The position numbers and the translations under genes were made by a program. A stretch of DNA of 64,000 nucleotides from Eulemur rufifrons (Eukaryota > Chordata > Mammalia > Primates > Lemuridae). The notes below the pieces were generated by a model, which saw only the letters and a program-made list of their open reading frames with translations, ran no database searches and was not told the origin of the DNA. Shown piece after piece: positions 48,215 to 59,827 of the stretch (position 1 is the stretch's first letter; each line of letters begins with the position of its first letter). The stretch lies in contig NW_027182892.1 in assembly GCF_041146395.1 (NCBI RefSeq), forward strand, positions 427,001-491,000, given 5' to 3'.

Positions 48215-48569
48215 TCATCACCTAAATACAAATCTGGGAATGACACCAATTGGACATCAGACTGAGGTGGGCGGTGGGGGAGGGGATGGGGGTATGCCTA
48301 CACAATGAGTGCATTGCACACCGTTTGGGGAGTGGTAACACTTGAAGGTGCTGACTCGGGAAAGGGGGGGTGGGGAAAAAAATATGAAACTATTGTTTTT
48401 AACTTGCACTGCTCACTTAATAATTTATCATGAATATTTCCCATATCATTTCATATTATTGTACAAGAAATAATGTATACATTATGAGGACATACTGTAT
48501 ATAACAAGATATACTGTTAGACTCTTTGATTCTGTAAAATTAAATTGAAAAAAAAAATAAAAAAAAAAA
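48215..48569 (+). other. L1 copy 2 3'UTR, G-rich tracts and poly(A) tail
   Basis: Non-coding tail with two G-rich tracts (48266-48292 and 48364-48375) and AATAAA at 48556-48561 within the A-rich end. It differs from copy 1 by several substitutions, for example a C interrupting the first G-tract. The poly(A) abuts the target-site duplication. Confidence 0.88.
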
Positions 48570-48580
48570 AAGAAAGCAAG
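48570..48580 (+). repeat. 3' target-site duplication of L1 copy 2
   Basis: AAGAAAGCAAG, matching 41284-41294. The satellite resumes with AACTCTGAG, one base different from the usual AAGTCTGAG. Confidence 0.9.
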
Positions 48581-51500
48581 AACTCTGAGAATTAGATTTA
48601 GGGTTAGGATTATGGTTAGGGTTAAGGATGAAGTTTAGTGTTAGGGTGAGGGCTTAGGGTTAGGGATCACGGTTAGGGTTAAAGGTTACTCTTAGGTTTA
48701 ATGGTTACACTTTGGTTTAGGGTTGAGGTTTACGGTTAGGGTTAAAATGAGGGGTTAGGGTTTGGTACAGGCTTAGGGTTAAGTGTTAGGTTTAGGGTTG
48801 AAGATTACGATAGGTTTAGGATTAAAGGTTAGAGTGAGAGTTAACGCTTAGGGTTAAGGTTAAGAGTTAGGGTTTAGGGTTAGGGTTAGGGTTAGGGTTA
48901 GTTTTAGGGTTAGAGTTATGTGCTATGGTTTGTGTTAGAGGTTAGGGTTAGGTTTACTGGTCACGGTTAGGGTTACGTTTAGGGGGTAGCATTAGGGTTA
49001 GGGTTAAGGTTAAGGGATAGGATTAGGGTTAAGTGTTGGGCTTAGGGTTAGGGTTTAGTGTTAGGTTTATCATTAAGGATTAGATTTAGAATCAGGGTTA
49101 AATGCTTGGGTGCGGGTAATGGTTAGGGTCAGGGTTAAGGTTCACGGATAGGGTTAGTGTTAAGGGTTACAGGTAGGTTTAGGGTTCAGGGTTAGTGTTA
49201 GCATTAGGGCTTAAGGTTAGGATTAGGCGGTAGGTTAGATTTAGGGTTAGATCTAGGCGTTAGGGTAAGGGCTAGCGTTAGGGTTAAGAGATAGGGTTAG
49301 GTTTAATGCTTAGGATTAGGGTTAGGCTTTGGGGTTAAAGTAAGTGTTAGGGGTTAGGTTTAAGGATCCAAGGTTAGGGTTATTTTTAGCTGTAGTGTTA
49401 GGGTTAGGGATAAGGGATCCCATTAGCATTAAGGGTCTTCCTTACTGTAGGGTTAAGGGTTAGGCTTAGAGTTAAAGGTTAAGGTTAGGGTCAGTGTTAA
49501 GATTTAGGGTGAGGGTTAACGGTTAGGGTAAAGGTTAAGCATTAGGGTTAGGGATTAGTGATTAGGGTTTTTGGTTAGTGTTAGGGTTATTGGTTAGGAG
49601 TTAGTGTTTTATGAAGGGGTATGGTTAGAATTAGGATTAGGGTTAGAGTTAGAGTGAGGTATAGGGGTTAGGCTTAGGGGTTAGTTTTAGGGTAAAAGGA
49701 TAGGATTAGGGTTACGGGTTGGGCTTAGGTTTAGGGTTAAAGTTTACTGCTGGGGTTAGGGATAGGGTTCAGGGTTAGCTTTAGGGGTTCTGGTTAGGGT
49801 TAGGTGTTAGGTTAGTGTCAGAGTTAGGTCTAGTCGTGAGGGTAAGGTTTAGGCTTAGCTTTAAGAGCTAGGGTTAGGTTTAATGGTTAGGATTAGGATT
49901 AGGTTTAAGGGTTAGGGTAAGGCTTAGGGGTTAGGGTCAAGGGTTAGGGTCAAGGGTTAGGGTTTTTGTTAGGCATAGCGTTGGGGTTAGAAGTAAGGGT
50001 TACTGTCAGTGTTAGGGTTGTAGGTAGGGTTACGGTTAGGGTTAGCGGTTTAGAATTAGGGTTAGGGATTAGGTGTCACAGTGATGACTAGGAGATAGGG
50101 TTAGAATTATGGGATAGGGGTTGTTCTCAGGAAATGGGTTATGCATTAACGTTAGGATAAGAGGTTAAAGTTAGGCACACGGTGAGGTTTACGTGTTAAG
50201 GGGAGAAATAGGAACAGGGTTGGGAGTTATGTTCAGGGTTAGGGTTATCTGTTAAAGGTATTGTTTATGCTTAGCGCACGGGCCCTGTCTGCATTAGGCG
50301 GGCGGGGGGAGTTTAGGGGGCTGGGATTGTACCCGGGAACCCACTCTATCATACTCTGGGTATGGGCCCGTGGGTTTCATGCAGGACACAGTGGTAGAGC
50401 CTCCTTTCAAGCATGGCATGGGAGGATTGCAGGCTTTCTAAACTCTAAGGAAGCGAGAAGTCTGAGAATTAGATTTAGGGTTAGGATTCTGGTTAGGGTT
50501 AAGGATGAAGTTTAGTGTTAGGGTGAGGGCTTAGGGTTAGGGATTAGGGTTAGGGTTAAAGGTTACTCTTAGTTTTAACGGTTACACTTTGGTTTAGGGT
50601 TGAGGTTTACGGTTAGGTTTAAGATGAGGGGTTAGGGTTTGGTACAGGGTTAGGGTTAAGTGTTAGGTTTAGGGTTGAAGATTAGGATTAGGGTTAGGAT
50701 TAAAGGTTAGCGTGAGAGTTAACGCTTAGGGTTAAGGTTAAGAGTTAGGGTTTAGGGTTAGGGTTAGGGTTAGGGTTAGTTTTAGGGTTAGAGTTATGTG
50801 CTATGGTTTGTGTTAGAGGTTAGGGTTAGGTTTACTGGTCACGGTTAGGGTTACGTTTAGGGGGTAGCAATAGGGTTAGGGTTAGGGTTAAGGGATAGGA
50901 TTAGGGATAAGTGTTGGGCTTAGGGTTAGGGTTTAGTGTTAGGGTTAGCATTAAGGATTAGGTTCAGGGTCAGGGTTAAATGTTTGGGTCCGGTAAATGG
51001 TTAGGGTCAGGGTTAAGGTTCACGGATAGGGTTAGTGTTAAGGGTTACGGGGAGGTTTAGGGTTCAGGGTTAGAGTTAGCATTAGGGCTTAAGGTTAAGA
51101 TTAGGCGGTAGGTTAGATTTAGGGTTAGATCTAGGCGTTAGGGTAAGGGCTAGCGTTAGGGTTAAGAGATAGGTTTAGGTTTAATGCTTAGGATTGGGGT
51201 TAGGGTTTGTGGTAAAAGTAAGTGTTAGGGGTTAGTTTTAAGGATCCAAGGTTAGGGTTATTTTTAGCTGTAGTGTTAGGGTTAGGGATAAGGGATCCCA
51301 TTAGCATTAAGGGTCTTCCTTACTGTAGGGTTAAGGGTTAGGCTTAGAGTTAAAGGTTAAGCTTAGGGTCAGTGTTAAGATTTAGGGTGAGGGTTAACGG
51401 TCAGGGTAAAGGTTAAGCGTTAGGGTTAGGGATTAGTGATTAGGGTTTTTGGTTAGTGTTAGGGTTAGCGGTTAGGAGTTAGTGTTTTATGAAGGGGTAT

Positions 51501-54500
51501 GGTTAGAATTAGGATTGGGGTTAGAGTTAGGGTGAGGTATAGGGGTTAGGTTTAGGGGTTAGTTTTAGGGTAAAAGGATAGGATTAGGGTTACGGGTTGC
51601 GCTTAGGTTTAGGGTTAAAGTTTACTGCTGGGGTTAGGGATAGGGTTCAGGGTTAGCTTTAGGGGTTCTGGTTAGGGTTAGGTGTTAGGTTAGTGTCAGG
51701 GTTAGGTCTAGTCGTGAGGGTAAGGTTTAGGGTTAGCTTTAAGAGCTAGGGTTAGGTTTAATGGTTAGGATTAGGATTAGGGTTAAGGGTTAGGGTAAGG
51801 CTTAGGGGTTAGGGTGAAGGGTTAGGGTCAAGGGTTAGGGTTTTTGTTAGGCATAGCGTTGGGGTTAGAAGTAAGGGTTACTGTCAGTGTTAGGGTTGTA
51901 GGTAGGGTTACGGTTAGTGTTAGCAGTTTAGAATTAGGGTTAGGGATTAGGTGTCACAGTGATGACTAGGAGATAGGGTTAGAATTATGGGATAGGGGTT
52001 GTTCTCAGGAAATGGGTAATGCATTAACGTTAGGATAAGAGGTTAAAGTTAGGCGCACGTTGAGGTTTACGTGTTAAGGGGAGAAATAGGAACAAGGTTG
52101 GGTGTTATGTTCAGGGTTAGGGTTATCTGTTAAAGGTATTGTTTATGCTTAGCGCACGGGCCCTGTCGGCATTAGGTGGGCGGGGGGAGTTCAGGGGGCT
52201 GGGATTGTACCCGGGAACCCACTCTATCATACTCTGGGTATGGGCCCGTGGGTTTCATGCAGGACACAGTGGTAGAGCCTCCTTTCACGCATGGCATGGG
52301 AGGATTGCAGGCTTTCTAAACTCTAAGAAAGCAAGAAGTCTGAGAATTAGATTTAGGGTTAGGATTCTGGTTAGGGTTAAGGATGAAGTTTAGTGTTAGG
52401 GTGAGGGCTTAGGGTTAGGGATTAGGGTTAGGGTTAAAGGTTACTCTTAGATTTAACGGTTACACTTTGGTTTAGGGTTGAGGTTTACGGTTAGGGTTAA
52501 GATGAGGGGTTAGGGTTTGGTACAGGGTTAGGGTTAAGTGTTAGGTTTAGGGTTGAAGATTAGGATTAGGGTTAGGATTAAAGGTTAGCGTGAGAGTTAA
52601 CGCTTAGGGTTAAGGTTAAGAGTTAGGGTTTAGGGTTAGGTTTAGGGTTAGGGTTAGTTTTAGGGTTAGAGTTATGTGCTATGGTTTGTGTTAGAGGTTA
52701 GGGTTAGGTTTACTGGTCACGGTTAGGGTTACGTTTAGGGGGTAGCATTAGGGTTAGGGTTAGGGTTAAGGGATAGGATTAGGTTTAAGTGTTGGGCTTA
52801 GGGTTAGGGTTTAGTGTCAGGTTTATCATTAAGGATTAGGGTTAGAATCAGGGTTAAATGCTTGGGTGCGTGTAATGGTTAGGGTCAGGGTTAAGGTTCA
52901 CGGATAGGGTTAGTGTTAAGGGTTACAGGTAGGTTTAGGGTTCAGGATTAGAGTTAGCATTAGGGCTTAAGGTTAAGATTAGGCTGTAGGTTAGATTTAG
53001 GGTTAGATCTAGGCGTTAGGGTAAGGGCTAGCGTTAGGGTTAAGAGATAGGGTTAGGTTTAATGCTTAGGATTAGGGTTAGGGTTTGGGGTTAAAGTAAG
53101 TGTTAGGGGTTAGGTTTAAGGATCCAAGGTTAGGGTTATTTTTAGCTGTAGTGTTAGGGTTAGGGATAAGGGATCCCATTAGCATTAAGGGTCTTCCTTA
53201 CTGTAGGGTTAAGGGTTAGGCTTAGAGTTAAAGGTTAAGGTTAGGGTCAGTGTTAAGATTTAGGGTGAGGGTTAACCGTTACGGTAAAGGTTAAGCGTTA
53301 GGGTTAGGGATTAGTGATTAGGGTTTTTGGTTAGTGTTAGGGTTAGCGGTTAGGAGTTAGTGTTTTATGAAGGGGTATGGTTAGAATTAGGATTGGGGTT
53401 AGAGTTAGGGTGAGGTATAGGGATTAGGTTTAGGGGTTACTTTTAGGGTAAAATGATAGGATTAGGGTTACGGGTTGGGCTTAGGTTTAGGGTTAAAGTT
53501 TACTGCTAGGGTTAGGGATAGGGTTCAGGGTTAGCTTTAGGGGTTCTGGTTAGGGTTAGGTGTTAGGTTAGTGTCAGGGTTAGGTCTAGTCGTGAGGGTA
53601 AGGTTTAGGGTTAGCTTTAAGAGCTAGGGTTAGGTTTAATGGTTAGGATTAGGATTAGGGTTAAGGGTTAGGGTAAGGCTTAGGGGTTAGGGTGAAGGGT
53701 TAGGGTCAAGGGTTAGGGTTTTTTTTAGGCTTAGCGTTGGGGTTAGAAGTAAGGGTTACTGTCAGTGTAAGGGCTGTAGGTAGGGTTACGGTTAGGGTTA
53801 GCGGTTTAGAATTAGGGTTAGGGATTAGGTGTCACAGTGATGACTAGGAGATAGGGTTAGAATTATGGGATAAGGGTTGTTCTCAGGAAATGGGTTATGC
53901 ATTAACGTTAGGATAAGAGGTTAAAGTTAGGCACACGGTGAGGTTTACGTGTTAAGGGGAGAAATAGGAACAGGGTTGGGTGTTATGTTCAGGGTTAGGG
54001 TTATCTGTTAAAGGTATTGTTTATGCTTAGCGCACGGGCCCTGTCTGCATTAGGCGGGCGGGGGGAGTTTAGGGGGCTGGGATTGTACCCTGGAACTGAC
54101 TCTATCATACTCTGGGTATGGGCCCGTGGGTTTCATGCAGGACACAGTGGTAGAGCCTCCTTTCACGCATGGCATGGGAGGATTGCAGGCTTTCTAAACT
54201 CTAATAAAGCAAAAGTCTGAGAATTAGATTTAGGGTTAGGATTCTGGTTAGGGTTAAGGATGAAGTTTAGTGTTAGGGTGAGGGCTTAGGGTTAGGGAAT
54301 AGGGTTAGGGTTAAAGGTTACTCTTAGGTTTAATGGTTACACTTTGGTTTAGGGTTGAGGTTTACGGTTAGGGTTAAGATGAGGGGTTAGGGTTTGGTAC
54401 AGGGTTAGGGTTAAGTGTTAGGTTTAGGGTTGAAGATTAGGATTAGGGTTAGGATTAAATGTTAGCGTGAGAGTTAAAGCTTAGGGTTAAGGTTCAGAGC

Positions 54501-57500
54501 TAGGGTTTAGGGTTAGGTTTAGGGTTAGGGTTAGTTTTAGGGTTAGAGTTATGTGCTATGGTTTGTGTTAGAGGTTAGGGTTAGGTTTACTGGTCACGGT
54601 TAGGCTTACGTTTAGGGGGGTAGCATTAGGGTTAGGGTTAGGGTTAAGGGATAGGATTAGGGATAAGTGTTGGGCTTAGGGTTAGGGTTTAGTGTTAGGG
54701 TAGGCATTAAGGATTAGGGTTAGGGTCAGGGTTAAATGCTTGGGTGCGGGTAATGGTTAGGGTCAGGGTTAAGGTTCAGGGATAGGGTTAGTGTTAAGGG
54801 TTACGGGTAGGTTTAGGGTTCAGGGTTAGTGTTAGCATTAGGGCTTAAGGTTAGGATTAGGTGTTAGGTTAGATTTAGGGTTATATCTAGGCGTTAGGGT
54901 AAGGGCTACCGTTAGGGTTAAGAGATAGGGTTAGGTTTAATGCTTAGGATTATGGTTAGGGTTTGGGGTTAAAGTAAGTGTTAGGGGTTAGGTTTAAGGA
55001 TCCAAGGTTAGGGTTATTTTTAGCTGTAGTGTTAGGGTTAGGGATAAGGGATCCCATTAGCATTAAGGGTCTTCCTTACTGTAGGGTTAAGGGTTAGGCT
55101 TAGAGTTAAAGGTTAAGGTTAGGGTCAGTGTTAAGATTTAGGGTGAGGGTTAACGGTTAGGGTAAAGGTTAAGCGTTAGGGTTAGGGATTAGTGATTAGG
55201 GTTTTTGGTTAGTGTTAGGGTTAGAGGTTAGGAGTTAGTGTTTTATGAAGGGGTATGGTTAGAATTAGGATTGGGGTTAGAGTTAGGGTGAGGTATAGGG
55301 GTTAGGTTTAGGAGTTAGTTTTAGGGTAAAAGGATAGGTTTAGGGTTACGGTTCGGGCTTAGGTTTAGGGTTAAAGTTTACTGCTAGGGTTAGGGATAGG
55401 TTTCAGGGTTAGCTTTAGGGGTTCTGGTTAGGGTTAGGTGTTAGGTTAGTGTCAGGGTTAGGTCTAGTCGTGAGGGTAAGGTTTAGGTTTAGCTTTAAGA
55501 GCTAGGGTTAGGTTTAATGGTTAGGATTAGGATTAGGGTTAAGGGTTAGGGTAAGGCTTAGGGGTTAGGGTGAAGGGTTAGGGTCAAGGGTTAGGGTTTT
55601 TGTTAGGCATAGCGTTGGGGTTAAAAGTAAGGGTTACTGTCAGTGTTAGGGTTGTAGGTAGGGTTACGGTTAGGGTTAGCGGTTTAGAATTAGGGTTAGG
55701 GATTAGGTGTCACAGTGATGACTAGGAGATAAGGTTAGAATTATGGGATAGGGGTTGTTCTCAGGAAATGGGTTATGCATTAACGTTAGGATAAGAGGTT
55801 AAAGTTAGGCGCACGGTGAGGGTTACGTGCTAAGGGGAGAAATAGGAACAGGGTTGGGTGTTATGTTCAGGGTTAGGGTTATCTGTTAAAGGTATTGTTT
55901 ATGCTTAGCGCACGGGCCCTGTCTGCATTAGGCGGGCGGGGGGAGTTTAGGGGGCTGGGATTGTACCCGGGAACCCACTCTATCATACTCTGGGTATGGG
56001 CCCGTGGGTTTCATGCAGGACACAGTGGTAGAGCCTCCTTTCACGCATGGCATGGGAGGATTGCAGGCTTTCTAAACTCTAAGAAAGCAAGAAGTCTGAG
56101 AATTAGATTTAGGGTTAGGATTCTGGTTAGGGTTAAGGATGAAGTTTAGTGTTAGGGTGAGGGCTTAGGGTTAGGGATTAGTGTTAGGGTTAAAGTTTAC
56201 TCTTAGGTTTAACGGTTACACTTTGGTTTAGGGTTGAGGTTTACGGTTAGGGTTAAGATGAGGGGTTAGGGTTTGGTACAGGGTTAGGGTTAAGTGTTAG
56301 GTTTAGGGTTGAAGATTAGAATTAGGGTTAGGATTAAAGGTTAGCGTGAGAGTTAACGCTTAGGGTTAAGGTTAAGAGTTAGGGTTTAGGGTTAGGGTTA
56401 GGGTTAGGTTTAGTTTTAGGGTTAGAGTTATGTGCTATGGTTTGTGTTAGAGGTTAGGGTTCGGTTTACTGGTCACGGTTAGGGTTACGTTAAGGGGGTA
56501 GCATTAGGGTTAGGGTTAGGGTTAAGGGATAGGATTAGGGTTAAGTGTTGGGATTAGGGTTAGGGTTTAGTGTAAGGTTTATCATTAAGGATTAGGGTTA
56601 GAATCAGGGTTAAATGCTTGGGTGCGGGTAATGGTTAGGGTCAGGGTTAAGGTTCACGGATAGGGTTAGTGTTAAGGGTTACAGGTAGGTTTAGGGTTCA
56701 GGGTTAGAGTTAGCATTAGGGCTTAATGTTAGGATTAGGCGGTAGGTTAGATTTAGGGTTAGATCTAGGCGTTAGGGTAAGGGCTAGCGTTAGGGTTAAG
56801 AGATAGGTTTAGGTTTAATGCTTAGGATTAGGGTTAGGGTTTGGGGTTAAAGTAAGTGTTAGGGGTTAGGTTTAAGGATCCAAGGTTAGGGTTATTTTTA
56901 GCTGTAGTGTTAGGGTTAGGGATAAGGGATCCCATTAGCATTAAGGGTCTTCCTTACTGTAGGGTTAAGGGTTAGGCTTAGAGTTAAAGGTTAAGGTTAG
57001 GGTCAGTGTTAAGATTTAGGGTGAGGGTTAACGGTTAGGGTAAAGGTTAAGCATTAGGGTTAGGCATTAGTGATTAGGGTTTTTGGTTAGTGTTAGGGTT
57101 AGCGGTTAGGAGTTAGTGTTTTATGAAGGGGTATGGTTAGAATTAGGATTGGGGTTAGAGTTAGGGTGAGGTATAGGGGTTAGGTTTAGGGATTAGTTTT
57201 AGGGTAAAAGGATAGGATTAGGGTTACTGGTTGGGCTTAGGTTTAGGGTTAAAGTTTACTGCTGGGGTTAGGGATAGGGTTCAGGGTTAGCTTTAGGGGT
57301 TCTGGTTAGGGTTAGGTGTTAGGTTAGTGTCAGGGTTAGGTCTAGTCGTGAGGGTAAGGTTTAGGGTTAGCTTTAAGAGCTAGGGTTAGGTTTAATGGTT
57401 AGGATTAGGATTAGGGTTAAGGGTTAGGGTAAGGCTTAGGGGTTAGGGTGAAGGGTTAGGGTCAAGGGTTAGGGTTTTTTTAGGCATAGCGTTGGGGTTA

Positions 57501-58254
57501 GAAGTAAGGGTTACTGTCAGTGTTAGGGTTGTAGGTAGGGTTACGGTTAGGGTTAGCGGTTTAGAATTAGGGTTAGGGATTAGGTGTCACAGTGATGACT
57601 AGGAGATAGGGTTAGAATTATGGGATAGGGGTTGTTCTCAGGAAATGGGTTATGCATTAACGTTAGGATAAGAGGTTAAAGTTAGGCGCACGGTGAGGTT
57701 TACGTGTTAAGGGGAGAAATAGGATCAGGGTTGGGTGTTATGTTCAGGGTTAGGGTTATCTGTTAAAGGTATTGTTTATGCTTAGCGCACGGGCCCTGTC
57801 TGCATTAGGCGGGTGGGAGGAGTTTAGGGGGCTGGGATTGTACCCGGGAACCCACTCTATCATACTCTGGGTATGGGCCCATGGGTTTCATGCAGGACAG
57901 AGGGGTAGAGCCTCCTTTCACGCATGGCATGGGAGGATTGCAGGCTTTCTAAACTCTAAGAAAGCAAGAAGTCTGAGAATTAGATTTAGGGTTAGGATTC
58001 TGGTTAGGGTTAAGGATGAAGTTTAGTGTTAGGGTGAGGGCTTAGGGTTAGGGATTAGGGTTAGGGTTAAAGGTTACTCTTAGGTTTAACGGTTACACTT
58101 TGGATTAGGGTTGAGGTTTACGGTTAGGGTTAAGATGAGGGGTTAGGGTTTGGTACGGGGTTAGGGTTAAGTGTTAGGTTTAGGGTTGAAGATTAGGATT
58201 AGGGTTAGGTTTACAGGTTAGCGTGAGAGTTAACGCTTAGTGTTAAGGTTAAGA

Positions 58255-58285
<31 letters not shown>

Positions 58286-59816
58286 TTTAGGGTTAGAGTT
58301 ATGTGCTATGGTTTGTGTTAGAGGTTAGGGTTAGGTTTACTGGTCACCGTTAGGGTTACGTTTAGGGGGTAGCATTATGGTTAGGGTTAGGGTTAAGGGA
58401 TAGGATTAGGGTTAAGTGTTGGGCTTAGGGTTAGGGTTTAGTGTTAGGTTTATCATTAAGGATTAGGGTTAGAATCAGGGTTAAATGCTTGGGTACGGGT
58501 AATGGTTAGGGTCAGGATTAAGGTTCACGGATAGGGTTAGTGTTAAGGGTTACGGGTAGGTTTAGGGTTCAGGGTTAGTGTTAGCATTAGGGCTTAAGGT
58601 TAGGATTAGGCGATAGGTTAGATTTAGGGTTAGATCTAGGCGTTAGGGTAAGGGCTAGCGTTAGGGTTAAGAGATAGGGTTAGGTTTAATGCTTAGGATT
58701 AGGGTTAGGGTTTGGAGTTAAGGTAAGTGTTAGGGGTTAGGTTTAAGGATCCAAGGTTAGGGTTATTTTTAGCTGTAGTGTTAGGGTTAGGGATAAGGGA
58801 TCCCATTAGCATTAAGGGTCTTCCTTACTGTAGGGTTAAGGGTTAGGCTTAGAGTTAAAGGTTAAGGTTAGGGTCAGTGTTAAGATTTAGGGTGAGGGTT
58901 AACGGTTAGGGTAAAGGTTAAGCGTTAGGGTTAGGGATTAGTGATTAGGGTTTTTGGTTAGTGTTAGGGTTAGCGGTTAGGAGTTAGTGTTTTATGAAGG
59001 GGTATGGTTAGAATTAGGATTGGGGTTAGAGTTAGGGTGAGGTATAGGGGTTAGGTTTAGGGGTTAGTTTTAGGGAAAAAGGATAGGATTAGGGTTACGG
59101 GTTGGGCTTAGGTTTAGGGTTAAAGTTTACTGCTAGGGTTAGGGATAGGGTTCAGGGTTAGCTTTAGGGGTTCTGGTTAGGGTTAGGTGTTAGGTTAGTG
59201 TCAGGGTTAGGTCTAGTCGTGAGGGTAAGGTTTAGGGTTAGCTTTAAGAGCTAGGGTTAGGTTTAATGGTTAGGATTAGGATTAGGGTTAAGGGTTAGGG
59301 TTAGGCTTAGGGGTTAGGGTGAAGGGTTAGGGTCAAGGGTTAGGGTTTTTGTTAGGCATAGCGTTGGGGTTAGAAGTAAGGGTTACTGTCAGTGTTAGGG
59401 TTGTAGGTAGGGTTACGGTTAGGGTTAGCGGTTTAGAATTAGGTGTCACAGTGATGACTAGGAGATAGGGTTAGAATTATGGGATAGGGGTTGTTCTCAG
59501 GAAATGGGTTATGCATTAACGTTAGGATAAGAGGTTAATGTTAGGCACACGGTGAGGTTTACGTGTTAAGGGGAGAAACAGGAACAGGGTTGGGTGTTAT
59601 GTTCAGGGTTAGGGTTATCTGTTAAAGGTATTGTTTATGCTTAGCGCACGGGCCCTGTCGGCATTAGGCGAGCGGGGGGAGTTTAGGGGGCTGGGATTGT
59701 ACCCGGGAACCCACTCTATCATTCTCTGGGTATGGGCCCATGGGTTTCATGCAGGACACAGTGGTAGAGCCTCCTTTCATGCATGGCATGGGAGGATTGC
59801 AGGCTTTCTAAACTCT

Positions 59817-59827
59817 AAGAAAGCAAG
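59817..59827 (+). repeat. 5' target-site duplication of L1 copy 3
   Basis: AAGAAAGCAAG at the same monomer position as the other two L1s. The 3' partner is outside the window. Confidence 0.88.

Larger units (their letters stand above)
41295..48569 (+). mobile_element. Full-length LINE-1 retrotransposon, copy 2 (both ORFs intact)
   Basis: A complete L1 of about 7.28 kb: 5'UTR 41295-43291, ORF1 43292-44296, 39-bp spacer, ORF2 44336-48214, 3'UTR, AATAAA and poly(A). It is flanked by 11-bp target-site duplications. Both frames are open from start to stop, and the catalytic residues I could place are present. By sequence it could be retrotransposition-competent, although nothing here shows that it is transcribed. 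Surrounding satellite and shared variants place it as the close sister of copy 3. Confidence 0.97.
48570..59827 (+). repeat. Telomere-like 1.88-kb satellite array, block 3
   Basis: Six monomers between L1 copies 2 and 3, with landmarks at 50261, 52139, 54017, 55895, 57772 and 59631. Spacing is 1,877-1,878 bp except for the last interval, 1,859 bp, which has the 13-bp deletion at 59438-59445 plus fewer TTAGGG units. The last monomer shares further private changes with the monomer upstream of L1 copy 2, including GAGAAACAGGAAC and GGGAAAAAGGATAGG. There is no gene in this block. Confidence 0.95.

Noticed and set aside
1..59827. CENP-B box or classic alpha-satellite sequence
   Set aside because: I saw no 171-bp periodicity and no recognisable 17-bp CENP-B box in the monomers I read. 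A motif scan was not possible.
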